From contig JBNGIO010006371.1 of the NCBI GenBank assembly GCA_049999805.1, forward strand, positions 323,260 to 387,259: DNA of 64,000 nt, given 5' to 3'. This document shows, piece by piece, positions 25,221 through 36,900 of the stretch. The notes under the pieces are model-generated. The model was not told where the DNA came from. It saw nothing but the letters and a program-made list of their open reading frames with translations, and ran no database searches. The first letter of the stretch is position 1; every line of letters begins with the position of its first letter. Made by a program: the position numbers and the translations under genes. The DNA is from Folioceros fuciformis (lineage: Eukaryota; Anthocerotophyta; Anthocerotopsida; Anthocerotales).

Positions 25221-25485
25221 TGCTGCCCTCGAATCCGTCGAAGTAAAGAGTGCACAAGGTTGGCTTCAAAGCAAAGACAACCGGATCAGTGATCCAAGGT
25301 GCGGGACACAGCTTTGTCCTAGAGGTAGTGGAAAGCGACATGTGGCGCAAGGGAGAACGTCGAGGCTGCCGGGCTTAGCAAGCACGGCCGGCGCCGATAT
25401 CAGCCTTGCCCCAGGAGGAGCATTACAGCGACGTGCACCCAGAGGAAGTTGGGGCTGTATTCTGGAGGAGGCTGTAACGTTGGAC

Positions 25486-28443
25486 ATGCAGATGGACTCA
25501 TTGCCATCCAATGCATTTTGGGTCTGCATGCTGTTGGTGTTTCTCGTGTGCCTGTGCCCTGCAGCAGTGGGTCTCTCACCAGATGGCCAGACTTTGATAC
25601 AGTTCAAAGAGCATGTGATTGATACACGAGGACGCCTGAGCACCTGGGATGAGAGAGCAGACAGTTGTTGTCACTGGTATGGTGTGACTTGCGATGAGAA
25701 TGGCACCGCAGTCGTGCGCCTGGAGCTCTTTTCCTGCTCTCTGTTTGGAACAGTTCCAGGTAGCCTGGGTGCTCTGAAGAGCCTCCTTGTGCTGGATCTA
25801 TCCGGAAACTTCCTGTCTGATGCCATTCCAGCGAACATCAGCTCGCTGCAGTCCCTGAAGGAATTGCGTCTACACTCGAATTTTCTGACTGGGACCATTC
25901 CTATCCTGCCCGCTAGTCTGCAGGTGCTGTTCCTCTACGGCAACAGGCTCACTGGAGGTGTCCCCGACTTTCGGGAGCAGACACAGTTGCGTCAGGTTGA
26001 TGTCCATGATAACAACCTCACGGGAGGACTTCCGAGCTCCTTGCCATGGTCGCAGCTTGCGCTGTTGGATGTTTCTGGTAATCAATTAGGGGGACCACTG
26101 CCAGTTGGAATCTCCAACATGTCGCTGGTTTTGTTCCTGAATCTTGCTGCCAACAACTTCGTAGGCGATCTCCCGCCAGGGCCCTGGCCATTTGTCCCCC
26201 TGGCGCTAGACCTCTCTGGTAACCATCTGACAGGTAGCATCCCTCAAGATCTGTTGCTAGGGGCGTCGTATCTGAACTTGTCAGGGAATGCGTTAACGGG
26301 CTCGATCGACATCCCTGAGACTCTCACAGTCTTGGTGATGCAGCATCTCGACCTGAGCAACAACCAGCTAGATGGCAATATTCCTGACACGGGCCTTGCT
26401 TCAATGTCCGGTAGCTTGATAAATTTGTGCCTTCAGAACAACTACCTGAGCGGGAGCATAAGCAACATGCTGGTGCAAGGATCTGACAGCTTGGTGGAGC
26501 TTCGGTTGGGCGGCAACAATTTGACAGTGGAAATTCAAGACCTGGAGTTATTATATGATGGCTCTTTCCCAGTTCTGGAGATCATCGATCTCAGCCTAAG
26601 CAGACTGCAAGGGGAGCTTCCTCTCTCTCTGTTTCAGCTAAGTAGCCTGACTGTCCTGGATTTATCCAACAATTTTCTGCAGGGACCCATTCCAGTGGAC
26701 GACTATGATCCCAACTTCATGCGGAATTTGAGACAGCTTCGTCTGCAAGGGAACGCCTTAAACGGATCGATTCTGCCAAATGACACTTTACTGTGGAGCC
26801 AGTTCGAGGTTCTGGACCTGAGCCGGAATTCTCTCACCTGGAGAAGCGCTATCCAAGGTGGCGATGACGACTTGCAAACCATATTCGACCACTATCTCAA
26901 CCTGAGGGAGCTTCGTTTGGGCAACAACGATCTTACAACCACTCTGCTGCCGACGAGAGTAGGAAAACTGGATTTTCTGCACATCCTGGATTTGAGCAAC
27001 TGCAATCTGGAGGGGAATATCTCGTCGGAGGCCTTCACTGACAGTCTCCTCCCTTCCGTGCAATACATCGACTTTTCGCACAATCGGCTTAGCGGGAAAG
27101 TTGCCAGTAGCTTCACAGGGATGCCAGGCTTGAGATTCTTGGACATCTCCTTCAATAATCTATCTGGACAACTGCCAGCCTTCCCTGAGCACACAACCGT
27201 GGTCGTCGGTGGCAACGAAGGGCTTTGCGGTGGCGTGCTGAAGTCTTGCTCTGACATTGCCCCTGCCGCGCATCGTCTTTGGGTGATTCTGACGATCTCC
27301 ACTGTGTGTCTAGTGGTGTCTACTGGAAGCTCTGTGCTTCTCTTGTGCAGGTGGAGGAAGTATGCAAAACAGCACAAGCAGGATGCGGAGCTGATAAAGG
27401 CCTTGCTAGACAGGGACTCTGCCACTCTAATGTCTCTGCGGGATCTCAGAAAGGCTACAGACAGTTTCTCAGAGAAGTGTCAGATCGGGGTGGGAGGATT
27501 CGGAACCGTTTACTCTGGGACTCTCACGGATGGAACCGTCGTGGCCATAAAGAGGAGCAACCGAGTAGAAACCAGCGAGGACATATGTCAGTTTCTGAAC
27601 GAGGTGAAGATCCTGTCGCAGGTGCATCACCGACACCTGGTCCGCCTCTTGGGCTGCTGCCTCTCCAGCAAGGTAGCATTGCTTGTGTTCGAGTATGTTC
27701 CCAACGGCACACTTCAGGATCACCTTCGGAGGAAGAGAGGCGAGGCTCCACTGACCTGGACGCAGCGCCTTCGCATTGCTGTGCAGACAGCAGATGCTCT
27801 GGACTACCTTCATTCCTCGGCAAACCCACCAATCTACCACCTGGATGTCAAGTCGGCAAACATTCTCCTGGACAGCAACCTGGATGCGAAGGTAGCAGAT
27901 TTCGGCATCTCCAAACTGGCTCCAAATGTAGATGCCACGCACATCACAGCTCGTGCGTTCCAGGGAACCATTGGATACATGGACCCGGAGTCGGTCCTCA
28001 GCTCTATGCTGAAGGACAAAAGCGATGTGTATGCCTTCGGGGTGGTGCTGCTGGAGCTGGTTAGTGCCCAGGCTGTGGTGGATATCACCAGAGGGGAAGG
28101 GCCAGAAGCCAGCCTCATCAACTTCGCGGTTCCCCGGATAAATGCTGATGAGCTTACAGAGATCATTGATCCTCGCATCTCAGATACCCTCCACACCAAG
28201 GATGGGAAGGAGTCCATCCAGGAGGTCTGCAGACTTGCTGTCCGTTGTCTCAAGTTCCGATCCAAAGACAGACCAACCATGAAGGAGGTGCTCAGAGATC
28301 TGTGTACCAACCGATTGCTGTCCTGTTCCGAAGTAGAAGCTGGCACGCCGTCGGAGTCAGCCGACTACGGCATGGTCGGACTTCTGAGTCCTTCGTTGTT
28401 TTCAGGTTTCTCAAAACTTGACATCTGTACAATGGAAAGGTAG
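25486..28443 (+). CDS. LRR receptor-like kinase with a non-RD, WAK-like kinase domain
   Basis: Intronless, 985 aa from ATG 25486. A signal peptide (WVCMLLVFLVCLCPAAVG) is followed by an LRR N-terminal cap (CCHWYGVTC) and about 20 leucine-rich repeats (LDLSGNFLSDAIP, LRLHSNFLTGTIP and similar) to ~580. One transmembrane helix lies at ~599-621. The kinase domain starts near 655: glycine loop GVGGFG (668-673), Lys689 in VAIKR, HLD at 785-787 inside YHLDVKSANILLD, DFG at 805-807, then GTIGYMDPE. The usual HRD arginine is Leu, so this is a non-RD kinase, although the catalytic Asp787, the metal-binding DFG Asp and Lys689 are all present. The kinase motifs (RHLVRLLGCC, EYVPNGTLQDHL) resemble wall-associated-kinase-like kinases more than typical LRR kinases. 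Non-RD receptor kinases are often immune receptors. The ligand is unknown. Confidence 0.93.
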   Translation: MQMDSLPSNAFWVCMLLVFLVCLCPAAVGLSPDGQTLIQFKEHVIDTRGRLSTWDERADSCCHWYGVTCDENGTAVVRLELFSCSLFGTVPGSLGALKSLLVLDLSGNFLSDAIPANISSLQSLKELRLHSNFLTGTIPILPASLQVLFLYGNRLTGGVPDFREQTQLRQVDVHDNNLTGGLPSSLPWSQLALLDVSGNQLGGPLPVGISNMSLVLFLNLAANNFVGDLPPGPWPFVPLALDLSGNHLTGSIPQDLLLGASYLNLSGNALTGSIDIPETLTVLVMQHLDLSNNQLDGNIPDTGLASMSGSLINLCLQNNYLSGSISNMLVQGSDSLVELRLGGNNLTVEIQDLELLYDGSFPVLEIIDLSLSRLQGELPLSLFQLSSLTVLDLSNNFLQGPIPVDDYDPNFMRNLRQLRLQGNALNGSILPNDTLLWSQFEVLDLSRNSLTWRSAIQGGDDDLQTIFDHYLNLRELRLGNNDLTTTLLPTRVGKLDFLHILDLSNCNLEGNISSEAFTDSLLPSVQYIDFSHNRLSGKVASSFTGMPGLRFLDISFNNLSGQLPAFPEHTTVVVGGNEGLCGGVLKSCSDIAPAAHRLWVILTISTVCLVVSTGSSVLLLCRWRKYAKQHKQDAELIKALLDRDSATLMSLRDLRKATDSFSEKCQIGVGGFGTVYSGTLTDGTVVAIKRSNRVETSEDICQFLNEVKILSQVHHRHLVRLLGCCLSSKVALLVFEYVPNGTLQDHLRRKRGEAPLTWTQRLRIAVQTADALDYLHSSANPPIYHLDVKSANILLDSNLDAKVADFGISKLAPNVDATHITARAFQGTIGYMDPESVLSSMLKDKSDVYAFGVVLLELVSAQAVVDITRGEGPEASLINFAVPRINADELTEIIDPRISDTLHTKDGKESIQEVCRLAVRCLKFRSKDRPTMKEVLRDLCTNRLLSCSEVEAGTPSESADYGMVGLLSPSLFSGFSKLDICTMER

Positions 28444-28784
28444 CACCATAGAAAGATAGGACATAGATAGGACATAGATATCTTCAGATACTATAAGCTT
28501 GGCTGTCCATATGCTGCAGAATTGACAGCCGTTGTAGCAGAGAAACAAAAGCTTCCCTTCCTTCCACAAGGTCTGGATCTCGGGCTGAAACACCATGACT
28601 TTGCAGCCAAGAACGCAAATGGATGCCCAACGCAGAAACCCAGCCGATAATCTGCAGCATCTGCCACAACTATCTCCGAATTCCTTAGGTGATCACCCGC
28701 TGTGTTGTATTCTCTCTGGCTGGTTCCTCTCCTTCGATGTGGTCCACGTTTGCTAGCTCCGGTGCAGCTATGAATTTTGCACCA
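28444..28784. other. 3' flanks of convergent receptor kinase and kinesin genes
   Basis: 341 bp between two convergent stop codons. Nothing else recognised. It includes the short direct repeat gataggacatagataggaca near 28455. Confidence 0.5.
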
Positions 28785-31084
28785 CTACCACCAGGGTTCA
28801 GTGAGGTCGATAGGGTTCCTGGCAGAACTTCCAGGCTGCCCCTCAGGCTCTGGTGAGTCGGCGAGGACTATCACGGGTGGCCACGGTAGATTAGGCTTAC
28901 ACTTATCATTCCTGGCTGGCACCGCCGTCGATGGTGGCGTCAAAGCAAGTACATCCCTGTCCACCGAAGAGACTGAAATTTTGAAGTTTTCGCAGCTATC
29001 TGTCGATGATGTGCACGCATCATCTATAACAGCGATAGGCCCTGCTACCACTTTGTGGCTCTCAGTCCCCAGAGCCTGTGGCTCTACAGACGGAAAGGTC
29101 ATGTCTGCTCCTGTGGCAGCTTCTTCTCTAGTGTTCAATCTGACGAGTAGAAGCTCCTCCTGGAGATACACAGGTTCAGGGATGAACAGAACTATTCCCA
29201 AGAACGACATACACACGTGGTAAGATCGCCTACCCAAGTTCACTCACCTTGAGTTGCCGGATCTGCTCACGAAGCAAAGTCACGTCACTGGATTTCTCCT
29301 CGTTGACAATGACTGCATTTTGTACAGCCTTTACTCTTCGCGCAAATTTGAGGGTGCTGCTTGTTTCACTTCTGGAGCTGCGCATGGCAGATAAAGGAAG
29401 GACCACATTCATGACTGAACATTCACGTAGGGCAGGCACATTCAAGACCTGGTTCATGGGATAACCAACCTGCTGGCTGTAGATATTGTGCATACCATTG
29501 CTACTTTCGAGTTCCCTCCGAGGGACTCCTGAAGTAAGAATGTTAGACGAGAGTTTCGATAGGGTATGTGCCGTTGCTTGCCACCCTCAGCAACTTCAGC
29601 AAGAATGCTGATCACGTTCCTGTCAGAGCCGCAATAAGTTCAGATCATCTTCAGTAGAGGAACCGGGTTGCCAAGGGGTTGTGACATACCCAAGTTGAGA
29701 TAGGGAGCGATTGATATAGCCAGCCTCTTTCAGCCGCTCACCAGCAGCCCTTGATTGTTTTTGACGTTCGGATCCAGCAAGGTCAACGAGGTTTAACTTG
29801 CTAGTCCTTGTAACAAAGCTATCTCCTTGTGCCGAGTTCTGTGCACCCGATCCTTCAGCAAGCGGTGCAGGCTGTTTGAAAGATGCACATACGAGGCAAC
29901 AATACAACTCCTTTGGATCTTACCTTAGACTCAACAACAAAGGTGAAGATACAGTGAGACCTTGAGCTCTGACTGTTCATCATGGTCGATCCTACCCTTC
30001 TGTTGGCCAGTCCCTACTTCACAGCAACTTCATCATCCTCTGGATGTTTCAAGACCAAGTAGAGTTCGCAAGCGCAAATTACGAATAACAGTCAGACTAC
30101 CTTGAGAAGTAACACCCTTACGTCATCTACAGAGGATACGTTCTGCTGGGTCAGATTCTCAACATACAGAGTCTTGCCGTTTCCCCTGATCTGCGGATTA
30201 ACGACATCCGGATACCCTCAGCAAGCACGAGGGTCACAACAGAACTTGACGGATTCAACAGTGGCAGTAGGAAAGCCACTTGCCTGTAGATTTTTGTGTG
30301 AATTCCCTAGCAAATCTGTAATTTGCTCCCCGTACAGCTGCAGGCCAGGACGAGACTGTTCAGTAAAACTACAATGGCTTGTGATTAGAACTGGTAATGA
30401 GCCAGACATGGTAATGAAACTGTCTTGTTCACCTCCACGAACGAGCAGGTGCAACGGTGGCGCAGCTGGACGTTCTTCGTCTCCTCCTGCTCACGGAAAT
30501 TAAAAAGGTCTCAAACCCACTCGCACCATCGATTACGGTGGCTCTGTAACTGCACCCACCTCCTCAATCCTGGCGAAGAGCTTCTCGAAAACCCTGGGAG
30601 CTATGCCTCTGGATTCCCTAGGGCCCGGAGAGTCGCCTATCGCTCCCCACATTGTGTAGGTCTTCCCACTTCCGGTCTGCCCATAAGCGAAAATGGAGCT
30701 GTTTGTCCCCGCAATACAGTTCTCCACCATTGGCAACCCAATTATGTCGAAAATCGATTCCTGGGTGGCCTCAGGACCAGCAACGGCATCGAAAGTGAAC
30801 GTCTGGTTATCCAAGCACACAGTCTTGGAGGAGATCCTCAGGGACTCGTCTGCCGATTCTCGTCCACTGCGATTCAGAGGCCTCACTCGCACGATCACCT
30901 GCACAGAAGGTAAGCATGCCTTAGGGACACAAAGAGAAGAAGATTGTTCAGACGAGTCGAAATTAGATGCAGACCACTGGAGAGTGTGAAGGGTCTCGGG
31001 CTCGCTGCGGCTTGTCGGATGTCCCGTAGAGTAGTGTGGGTGAAGCTCGGACCAGATCCTGGCCAATCTCTGGTCGATTTTCAT
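28785..31084 (-). CDS. Short KIN-12-type kinesin (motor domain plus brief tail)
   Basis: Nine exons on the minus strand: 31084-30560, 30486-30433, 30337-30284, 30190-30101, 30013-29924, 29871-29690, 29619-29470, 29377-29248, 29159-28785. All phases agree, giving 549 aa. Motor landmarks: [10 protein letters not shown] (61-70), P-loop GQTGSGKT (135-142), [30 protein letters not shown], switch I NSQSSRSH (254-261), switch II DLAGSE (301-306), [37 protein letters not shown]. These best match KIN-12 kinesins, which act in the phragmoplast and preprophase band during plant cytokinesis. The intron after exon 3 (30284) starts with GC. Oddity: the tail after the neck (REQIRQLK) is only ~124 residues and lacks the long coiled coil usual in KIN-12. 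The N-terminal 62 residues are less certain, because a splice acceptor-like CAG lies at 30901-30899. Confidence 0.85.
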
Positions 31085-31689
31085 TATGCCCGTGCCCGGA
31101 CCGGGGCCGATTCGGCCGCATCGGGAGAGAGCACACCCGATCCGTCGCGGAGGCCGGTTTGAAGCGAAGCCAGGCGGGAAAACGTCAGTCCAACGAGTTA
31201 ACGAATTGGATCGGGACGTTTGTGTTCCAGAGGCAAACTGTCCGTCGCCTCCTTTTGAAAACAGAGTGCAGGGCCTAGCTGCTACTGGTGCAGTTCCACA
31301 CCTGTATGATGTTGATCATCCCCTTGTCCTGGTATCAGCTCACGCTGTGGGATTGTTTCTTGCAGTCACACGGTCGTTCTGAGGAAGCCCAGGATTGGCG
31401 GGAGGCATGTTCTGAAGAGCGCCGACACAGCTAGCTGCAGTCTAAGGTTTTTTACATAAGCTGCTTCTGAGGAACATATAGCTTCTTCTGCCCGTGCAAC
31501 CACAATCGCATCCAGCTTTCTGCAACCTTTCCAGCTTTTGTGCTTTTTGTTCTGTGTGTGTGCAAGGGCCAATCCATTGCAGGTTCCATTTGTACCTGAG
31601 TTTTGTAGTGCTGCTGTCAGACGTCCCGCCCGCGACCATGCAAAGGTGACACTGCTCATAGTGTTACGTGCAACTTCCTGCACAGGGTC

Positions 31690-31915
31690 TAGGCAAAGCT
31701 TTATGTTCTCATCGTTGCACATGCCTGCATTCAGGAGGCAGACAAATGTAAGTAGATGAGCTGGAGTGACGCTCTCCTGCTGCGTCCTTACGGAGGGCTT
31801 CATGGCCACGCCCATGTTGCGTGTACCCTGCTGTCATATCTGTCCATGTCACCTGGTCCTCTGTTGGCAAGCTATCAAATGCTCTGCTTGCATCCTCCAT
31901 AGAACCTGCCACGTG
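31690..31915 (-). pseudogene. PPR gene relic (one P/L module, frameshifted)
   Basis: Minus-strand translation reads GSMEDASRAFDSLP, then QVTWTDMTAGYTQHGRGHEAL. After a frame change it reads LLTFVCLLNAGMC. These match the S, P and L motifs of the two PPR genes in this window. No start and no long frame, so it is a decayed duplicate fragment. Confidence 0.75.
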
Positions 31916-32018
31916 TCTACCATGCTGCTGCTAACATGCCGCCTCTTGAAGTCTGGATCTGATACAGATTCGATTACATTGTTTGAATGTGGTTTAGGAC
32001 AACACATCAAAGAGTAAT

Positions 32019-32317
32019 TGTTAGGTTATTATTATAAAATAGATAGTATCTAGGATATAGAATAGATAGTGTCTAGCATAATAACATGATGACCCTTGAG
32101 TATATAAAATAGATAGTGTCTGGTGACCTTTGAGTATATAGAATAGATAGTGTCTAGGATAATAATATGGTGACCCTTAACATGGTGGTCCTTGAGTGTA
32201 TAAGGGGTCATGGCCTGTAAGTGTAGTGGTGAATAGATAAGCGTCAGTGTTTGAATTGATTGAGTCTTACATGTTGTTCACCCTCCCAATAAAGGCTAGA
32301 TCCGTATATTTCTAACA
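32019..32317. mobile_element. Solo-LTR-like element
   Basis: A 299-bp segment starting TGTTAG and ending CTAACA, the inverted terminal dinucleotide layout (TG...CA) of LTRs. It holds an AATAAA polyadenylation-like signal near the 3' end and an internal ~40-bp repeat (atagaatagatagtgtct). No convincing target-site duplication is visible, so the call is tentative. Confidence 0.4.
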
Positions 32318-33513
32318 GCTTCTGCCATGTGCCGAGAGCGAGATCTAGAACCTCCTTCGGTTTTAGCGCAGCTTTGGCACCAGTCTCTAAACACACAGAA
32401 AGACATGAAGATATATATATATGAGATTGAGTCCGGGCTCCTAAGCCTGGTTGTCACCTTGACAGATATTCCAAGTGCCAGTCCTTCCTTAGTTCTGAAC
32501 CTTGCATGTTTACCTCCTCTATCCGGGAGCAACGTCTGCAAGGGTTTGAGACTAGTGCGTTGTTCCAGCGACGTGTCTGGATGGAATGACAACAGACAAC
32601 AATGAAACGACACCAGTCGATTTATCTGGATGAGAAACCTCGAACAGGAGTGTCAGGATCCGCGCTCGGCATACACCGTCACTCTTCAAAGCTGCCAAAT
32701 GACGAGGAGGCTGTCCATATTGTCACAAATCTGTAGACAGCCAGAGCTCCGATGCATTACAGATCATGGTGAACAGTGCCTCATGTTCTCTGCAAGGTTT
32801 GTGAATGACCTAGAATTTTTCACCAGTGCCTCATTTTCTTGGACATCATTGCTGTTTTTCGGGGCAAGGAAGGCGAGGCTGGCCCAATATTCTCCACTCC
32901 AGGCTGGCATTGTGGAGACGATGTGCACTGCTCGCTACCATTGACGCCACTGACAGTAGACTTGAAGTGGATGTGCCCTGGGCGCCTTCACTTTCTACGA
33001 TCCCCGGTAAACGAGAAATGTGTGTTCTCGTACACATATGTATTCTGTCTGATCGTCCATTGATGCCGGTTTTTGAGCCTGAGCGTGAATGCGCTTCGTC
33101 AGTCTGAATGGTGAGATCTGTCAGACATTCCAGACGTCAGCTCAAGGATGAGATGACGACAGAAATGTGAAGTGCGTTTGACACAACCTTTGACGGAGAT
33201 GTTGCGTGTGGCTACAGGGGAGGCTGCAGCATCATACTTCACCAGCCGTGAACGGGAGCTACTACATGATTATCCATGCTGTGCGCGTGCGCCATAGTCT
33301 GTCCCATCTCCTGCGCAGAGTAACATGCCGCCACGTATTGCGACACGATAAGGAACCGATAAACAAGGTGGTGGTTGGGATGGGGATCCATGGCCAGTGG
33401 CAGTTGCAACTTATCTACCTGTCAGTCCCACGAAGTCGGTGGAGCACGATATCAGTTGCACCTGTTGAAGTCTGCAAGGCAAAGTGGAAGTGGTGAAGAT
33501 CCCAAAATTAGGA

Positions 33514-33585
33514 CGCCGTTGCCGGGGATCGAACCCGGGTCACCCGCGTGACAGGCGGGAATACTTACCACTATACTACAACGAC
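33514..33585 (-). tRNA. tRNA-Asp (anticodon GTC)
   Basis: The minus strand folds as a 72-nt cloverleaf. Acceptor GTCGTTG pairs with CAACGGC (one G-T pair) with discriminator G. The anticodon arm CCCGC-CTGTCAC-GCGGG carries GTC. The T arm is CCGGG-TTCGATC-CCCGG. A TTTT Pol III terminator follows seven bases downstream (33504-33507 on the plus strand). Confidence 0.97.
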
Positions 33586-33637
33586 CTCGACATTAACAGT
33601 AGGCAAACAGAAGTATAATTAAAAAACAAAGAATCGG

Positions 33638-33644
33638 TATAAAG
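33638..33644 (+). promoter_or_regulatory. TATA box of the first beta-xylosidase gene
   Basis: TATAAAG about 270 bp upstream of ATG 33914, just past the tRNA-Asp gene. Use is inferred from position. Confidence 0.45.
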
Positions 33645-33913
33645 TGAAGAGACGCAGTCAAGCCGAGAGAAGGACGAGTGTGAGAGATGTTGGATAGCGA
33701 CGGATCCATGCGATCCGCACCGCGGCGAACATGGCGCGCTAGGAAATCATTCCTCTTCGGGCGGCTTGGCCTACCTTCAAATACAGCGCCGGATTGACGG
33801 TCTGGAGCGGGCTCTATTCCAGTTTCATCGCGCATTTGGATGCATGTTCTGTGAAGCAGGCGCTTTTCGGTCCTGTTGCTGCAGCTGGTGCCTGCTGGCA
33901 TACTGAGGGAATC

Positions 33914-36900
33914 ATGGAACTTTGCAGAGCTTTGGTCCTGGCCTGCCTCATCCTATTGCAGCTGCTGGGATGCAGCCAGGCGCAGTTTGATCAGAAGCCT
34001 GCTTTCGCATGTGACCCAGCGGTGAATGCCACAGCCGCCTCGCTGCGTTTCTGCGACATCTCGGTCACAATAGGAGAGCGGGTGACTGACCTGCTGTGCA
34101 AGCTCACGCTGGAGGAGAAGATCGCCCAGCTGGTGAATTCCGCGCCCGCTATCGACCACCTTGGGATCCCCAAGTACGAGTGGTGGCAGGAGGCCCTGCA
34201 CGGCGTGGCGCAGAGCCCCGGCGTGTCCTTCGGCGGCCAGGTCCCCGGGGCCACCAGCTTCCCGCAAGTGATTCTCACCGCGGCCTCCTTCAATGAGACT
34301 CTCTGGCACCACATCGCTGAGGTGCGCATGCACGGGCTCGAAATGCAGGTGAAGTTCCTGGTTGGAATTCGACCTTGTTGCCATGCACTAAAAATGGGTG
34401 TTTTTGTTGTGATGTGCAGTTGGTTTCCACGGAAGCTCGAGCCATTCACAATCTGGCCAGAACGGGGCTCACATTTTGGAGCCCCAACATCAACATCTTC
34501 AGGGACCCGAGGTGGGGGAGAGGACAGGAAACCCCGGGAGAGGATCCTACCCTTACTTCTGCTTACGCCAGAGCCTTTGTGCGAGGGCTGCAAGGGGAGA
34601 GCCTTGAAGATGACGCTGCCTCCGCGCCGCAGTCCCTCACAGGACCTTTTTCCTTGGCAGTGTGGAACAACGTTGCAGGGCCGCACTATCTTAAGGCATC
34701 TGCATGCTGCAAGCATTTCACGGCGTATGATTTGGAAAATTGGAATGGAATCGACCGATTCCATTTCAACGCAATCGTAAGCCTTAGGGTCCCGCCGAGA
34801 ATGTTGCCGGGTGCACATTTACCATGATTGTGGTTGTCTGGGAGTTGTTTGTTTGATGGGTTCTTTCAGCAAGACTAGTGTTGAACTTCCTTCAATCCAC
34901 AAAGTACGTGTTTCTGGTCTGCAGGTGAGTGCTCAGGATCTGGAGGACACGTACCAGCCTCCTTTCAAAGCCTGCATTGAACAAGGGCATGCGAGCAGCA
35001 TGATGTGCGCCTACAACGAGGTGAATGGAGTGCCGGGATGCGCAAATGAGCAGTTCCTCACAACAACTGCCAGGAATACCTGGGGCTTCAGCGGGTGCGT
35101 TTACCTTTCCTCTTAGCTAGTCCTGAGCATTTTACAGACTCTCCAACACATCTTGCTGAGCTGCTCGCAGGCAAATTTCACAGAATCCATCCCTTCGAAC
35201 GTGAAATTCATGTGTGTGTGTGTGAGAAATTTGATTGGCATTGGTGCAGCTACCTGGTGTCCGACTGCGATGCAGTTGCGCAGATCTACGAGACGTTCAA
35301 CTGGACCTCCACCCCCGAGGCTTCGGTGGCGGCCGCCTTGAACGCAGGGATGGACCTTAACTGCGGGAGCTATGTCGCGAAATACGGGCAGGCTGCAGTC
35401 TCATCCGGGCTGCTGCAGGAGTCCACCATCGACAGAGCTTTGGGCAACCTGTACGCCACCCGCATGCGCCTGGGTCTGTTCGACGGTGATCCCGCCAACC
35501 AGGCCTACGGCAACTTGGGAGCGAGTTCCGTCTGTACGGAGGGCTCCCAGAAGGTGGCCCTGGAAGCCGCCCGCCAAGGCATCGTCCTGCTCAAGAACGA
35601 CAATAACCTCCTCCCGCTCTCGGCTTCAAGCGTGAAATCCCTGGCTCTCGTCGGCCCGCACGCCGACGCCACCAGAGTCATGCTGGGCAACTACGAAGGT
35701 AATCTCAGCAACGGCCGTGCCACAGCCAGCTCTTTCTCTCCCTCTCCCTCACATTAATCCTGACTCCACATTGATTTCATTGCTCATAAAATTTCCTGGT
35801 GGACACGTCGCACTCGCAGGAATCCCTTGCAAGTACACGAGCCCACGAGAAGGCTTCCAGGCGTACACGAGCGTAGTGCTGCAACCAGGGTGCGCGGACG
35901 CCGCGTGCGCAGACAGGTCAGGAATCAGCGCCGCAGCCAATGCCGCCGCCAGCAACGATGTCACGGTGATCGTGGCCGGGCTGAGCCTGGAGCAGGAGGC
36001 GGAGGCGCTGGACCGGGTGGACCTCACTCTCCCGGGCTTCCAGCACCAGCTGGTGATGGATGTGGCGGCCGCCGCGGCCGCGGCATGCAAGCGCGTGGTG
36101 CTCGTCATCATGTCGGGAGGGCCGGTGGACATCACCTTCGCCAAGAACGACGAGCGCATCGAGAGCATCCTGTGGGTGGGGTACCCCGGCCAGGCCGGCG
36201 GCCAGGCCATCGCCGAGATCGTCTTCGGAGACGTGTCCCCAAGTATGTTCATCCGTCTCTAACCCACACGCCTGCCTTCATCTCCTCCTCTGCCGTTTCC
36301 GTTTCTGCACTTGCACGCCTTGCATGCGGACGCAGACCTGCTGTCCTGTTCTGCAGCACGACGATATTTCCAGCACTGATCATCTGACCCATGGATGTGC
36401 ACGCGTGGGGTTGGCAGGTGGCAGGCTGCCCGTTACTTGGTACCCGCAGGAGCTGGTGGATCAGGTACCCATGACGAACATGGCGATGCGGGCGGACCCA
36501 GCGACCAACTACCCCGGCCGGACCTACCGCTTCTACACGGGCAGGGTGGTGTACGAGTTTGGGCACGGGCTGGGCTACAACACGGGCACCAACAGCCGCA
36601 CCCCAGCCCTGCGGGCATCCTTCACCCGGGCCCCGGCATTCCACAAGCTCCCCGCTTCTGCCAGCGCATCTCTGGCCCGGGCCCACGGACATCGCCACAG
36701 GGCTGTGAAGTGCGGTAAGCTGAGAAAGGAAGATGAGACCGCCTTGAGCTTCCAGGTGGGCGTGAAAGTGGCCAATTCCGGGGCCCGGGACACAGATTAC
36801 TCGGTTCTGCTGTTCGCTCGCCCCCCGCGCTTTGTGGAGGACGGCCCCCTGAAGCAGCTGGTGGGGTTCAAGCGCCTGCACGTTCCCGCCGGCAAGACCA

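Larger units (their letters stand above)
21928..25485. other. AT-rich intergenic region with telomere-like motifs
   Basis: AT-rich spacer between the PPR gene and the receptor kinase gene. It holds telomere-like motifs at 22645, 24799-24829 and 25028, and one unrecognised 172-codon frame (24079-24597). Nothing else is supported. Confidence 0.55.
31085..33513. other. Intergenic region with transposon and PPR debris
   Basis: Kinesin 5' side (31.1-31.4 kb), then a PPR relic (31690-31915) and a solo-LTR-like element (32019-32317). The remainder to tRNA-Asp has short frames only, none recognised. Confidence 0.5.

Noticed and set aside
25189-25485. Extra 99 codons at the N-terminus of the LRR receptor kinase
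   Set aside because: They contain the TATA box, have no domain, and would bury the signal peptide inside the protein.
32010-32325. Target-site duplication around the solo-LTR-like element
   Set aside because: The five bases on each side (gtaat and gcttc) do not match, so the element call was kept at low confidence.
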